Origin: Micromonospora eburnea
Lineage (GTDB): Bacteria > Actinomycetota > Actinomycetes > Mycobacteriales > Micromonosporaceae
NCBI RefSeq assembly: GCF_900090225.1
Contig: NZ_FMHY01000002.1
Location: 4,526,001-4,590,000 of the forward strand
DNA: 64,000 bases
Direction: 5' to 3'
Shown: in pieces, positions 63,477 through 64,000 of the stretch
How the letters are laid out: each line of letters begins with the position of its first letter
How positions within the stretch are numbered: position 1 is the first letter of the stretch
Made by a program: the position numbers and the translations under genes
Notes under the pieces: generated by a model
What the model saw: the letters and a program-made list of their open reading frames with translations, nothing else
What the model was told of the DNA's origin: nothing
Databases searched by the model: none

Positions 63477-64000
63477 ATGCCCGTGACTCTGCCTGACCAA
63501 CTCCAGCGCGGCCCCGTCACCCGGCGGCGCCGTGTCCTGCGCGTCCTGCTCGCCTGCACGCTCGGCCTCGCCGCCTTCGTCTACGTGAACAACAGCTCGT
63601 GGCTGGCCGGTTCCGATGGCGGAGGTCCGCTGCTGCTCGCCCACCGCGGCCTGGCGCAGACCTTCGACCTCGCCGGGGTGGAGAACGACACCTGTACGGC
63701 GGAGCTGATTCACCAGCCGGAACATCCGTATCTCGAAAACACGATCGAGTCGATGCGAGCCGCCTTCGACGCTGGCGCCGACATCGTGGAGTTCGACATC
63801 CAGGTGACGATGGATGACCGGATCGTGGTCTTTCACGACCATCAGCTGGAGTGCCGCACCAACGGCACCGGCCGGGTACGTGAGCACACACTGGCGGACC
63901 TGCGCCGGCTCGACGTCGGCTACAACTACACCCCGGACAGGGGTGCCAGCTATCCGTTCCGGGGCACAGGAGTCGGCCTGATGCCGACCATCGAGGAGGT
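63477..64000 (+). CDS. Glycerophosphodiester phosphodiesterase, 3' end outside window
   Basis: About 174 residues are visible from ATG 63477; no clear ribosome site, so the start is tentative. A basic N-terminus (TRRRRVLRVLL) and a hydrophobic segment look like a signal peptide or membrane anchor. Then the GDPD barrel begins: LLLAHRGLAQ (catalytic HRG), ENTIESMRAAFDAGADIVEFDIQVT (metal-binding Glu and Asp) and VVFHDHQLECRT (second catalytic His). The family cleaves glycerophosphodiesters outside or at the membrane. A normal chromosomal gene, unrelated to the cluster. The 100 bp before it hold nothing notable. Confidence 0.85.
   Translation, partial: MPVTLPDQLQRGPVTRRRRVLRVLLACTLGLAAFVYVNNSSWLAGSDGGGPLLLAHRGLAQTFDLAGVENDTCTAELIHQPEHPYLENTIESMRAAFDAGADIVEFDIQVTMDDRIVVFHDHQLECRTNGTGRVREHTLADLRRLDVGYNYTPDRGASYPFRGTGVGLMPTIEE

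Overview
The window is high-GC actinomycete DNA, most likely from a Micromonosporaceae relative such as Dactylosporangium or Actinoplanes. About 60 kb of it is the central and right part of a type I polyketide cluster. I read it as the tiacumicin B / fidaxomicin / lipiarmycin cluster (tia nomenclature). The assignment rests on logic seen in the sequence. The PKS modules predict the tiacumicin aglycone: AT-ACP loading; malonyl/KR; methylmalonyl/DH-KR twice; ethylmalonyl/KR; methylmalonyl/DH-KR; malonyl/start of KR. Around them are a flavin halogenase, an iterative aromatic PKS, two P450s, a sugar acyltransferase, a sugar O-methyltransferase, GDP-mannose dehydratase, and crotonyl-CoA carboxylase/reductase. 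No database search was run.

Layout. 1-28.8 kb: three leftward modular PKS genes (tiaA3 partial, tiaA2, tiaA1). 29-34.3 kb: a P450, then a leftward operon of halogenase, cation/proton antiporter and acyltransferase. 34.4-38.5 kb: a LuxR-type (LAL) regulator downstream of the sugar O-methyltransferase. 39.1-43.5 kb: a second P450 and a leftward ethylmalonyl-CoA supply operon. 44-48 kb: a HelD-like RNA polymerase-binding ATPase coupled to an MFS exporter. 48-56.7 kb: a leftward operon of KSIII-like acyltransferase, iterative aromatic PKS (tiaB), glycosyltransferase and GDP-mannose 4,6-dehydratase. 56.9-59.9 kb: a type II thioesterase, a transposase scrap and branched-chain 2-oxoacid dehydrogenase E1 alpha/beta. 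From about 60.2 kb the cluster ends in broken genes, followed by ordinary chromosomal genes: an SDR, a two-component system and the start of a GDPD.

How it works together (inference from family knowledge). TiaA1-A3 and an off-window TiaA4 build the 18-membered macrolactone. CCR and the carboxyltransferase supply ethylmalonyl- and methylmalonyl-CoA. P450s hydroxylate C18 and C20. TiaB makes homo-orsellinate, TiaF moves it to the rhamnose and TiaM chlorinates it twice. The E1 pair makes isobutyryl-CoA, which TiaS6 puts on the other sugar. Transporters export the product and HelD may protect RNA polymerase, the target of this antibiotic.

The main unexpected observation is a shared promoter design. 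TAGGGGTT (one copy TAGGGGTA) lies 22-24 bp upstream of a TANNNT-like -10 box in front of nine transcription units of the cluster. These include the one carrying the LAL regulator and the one carrying HelD. I propose it as the cluster-wide activator site.
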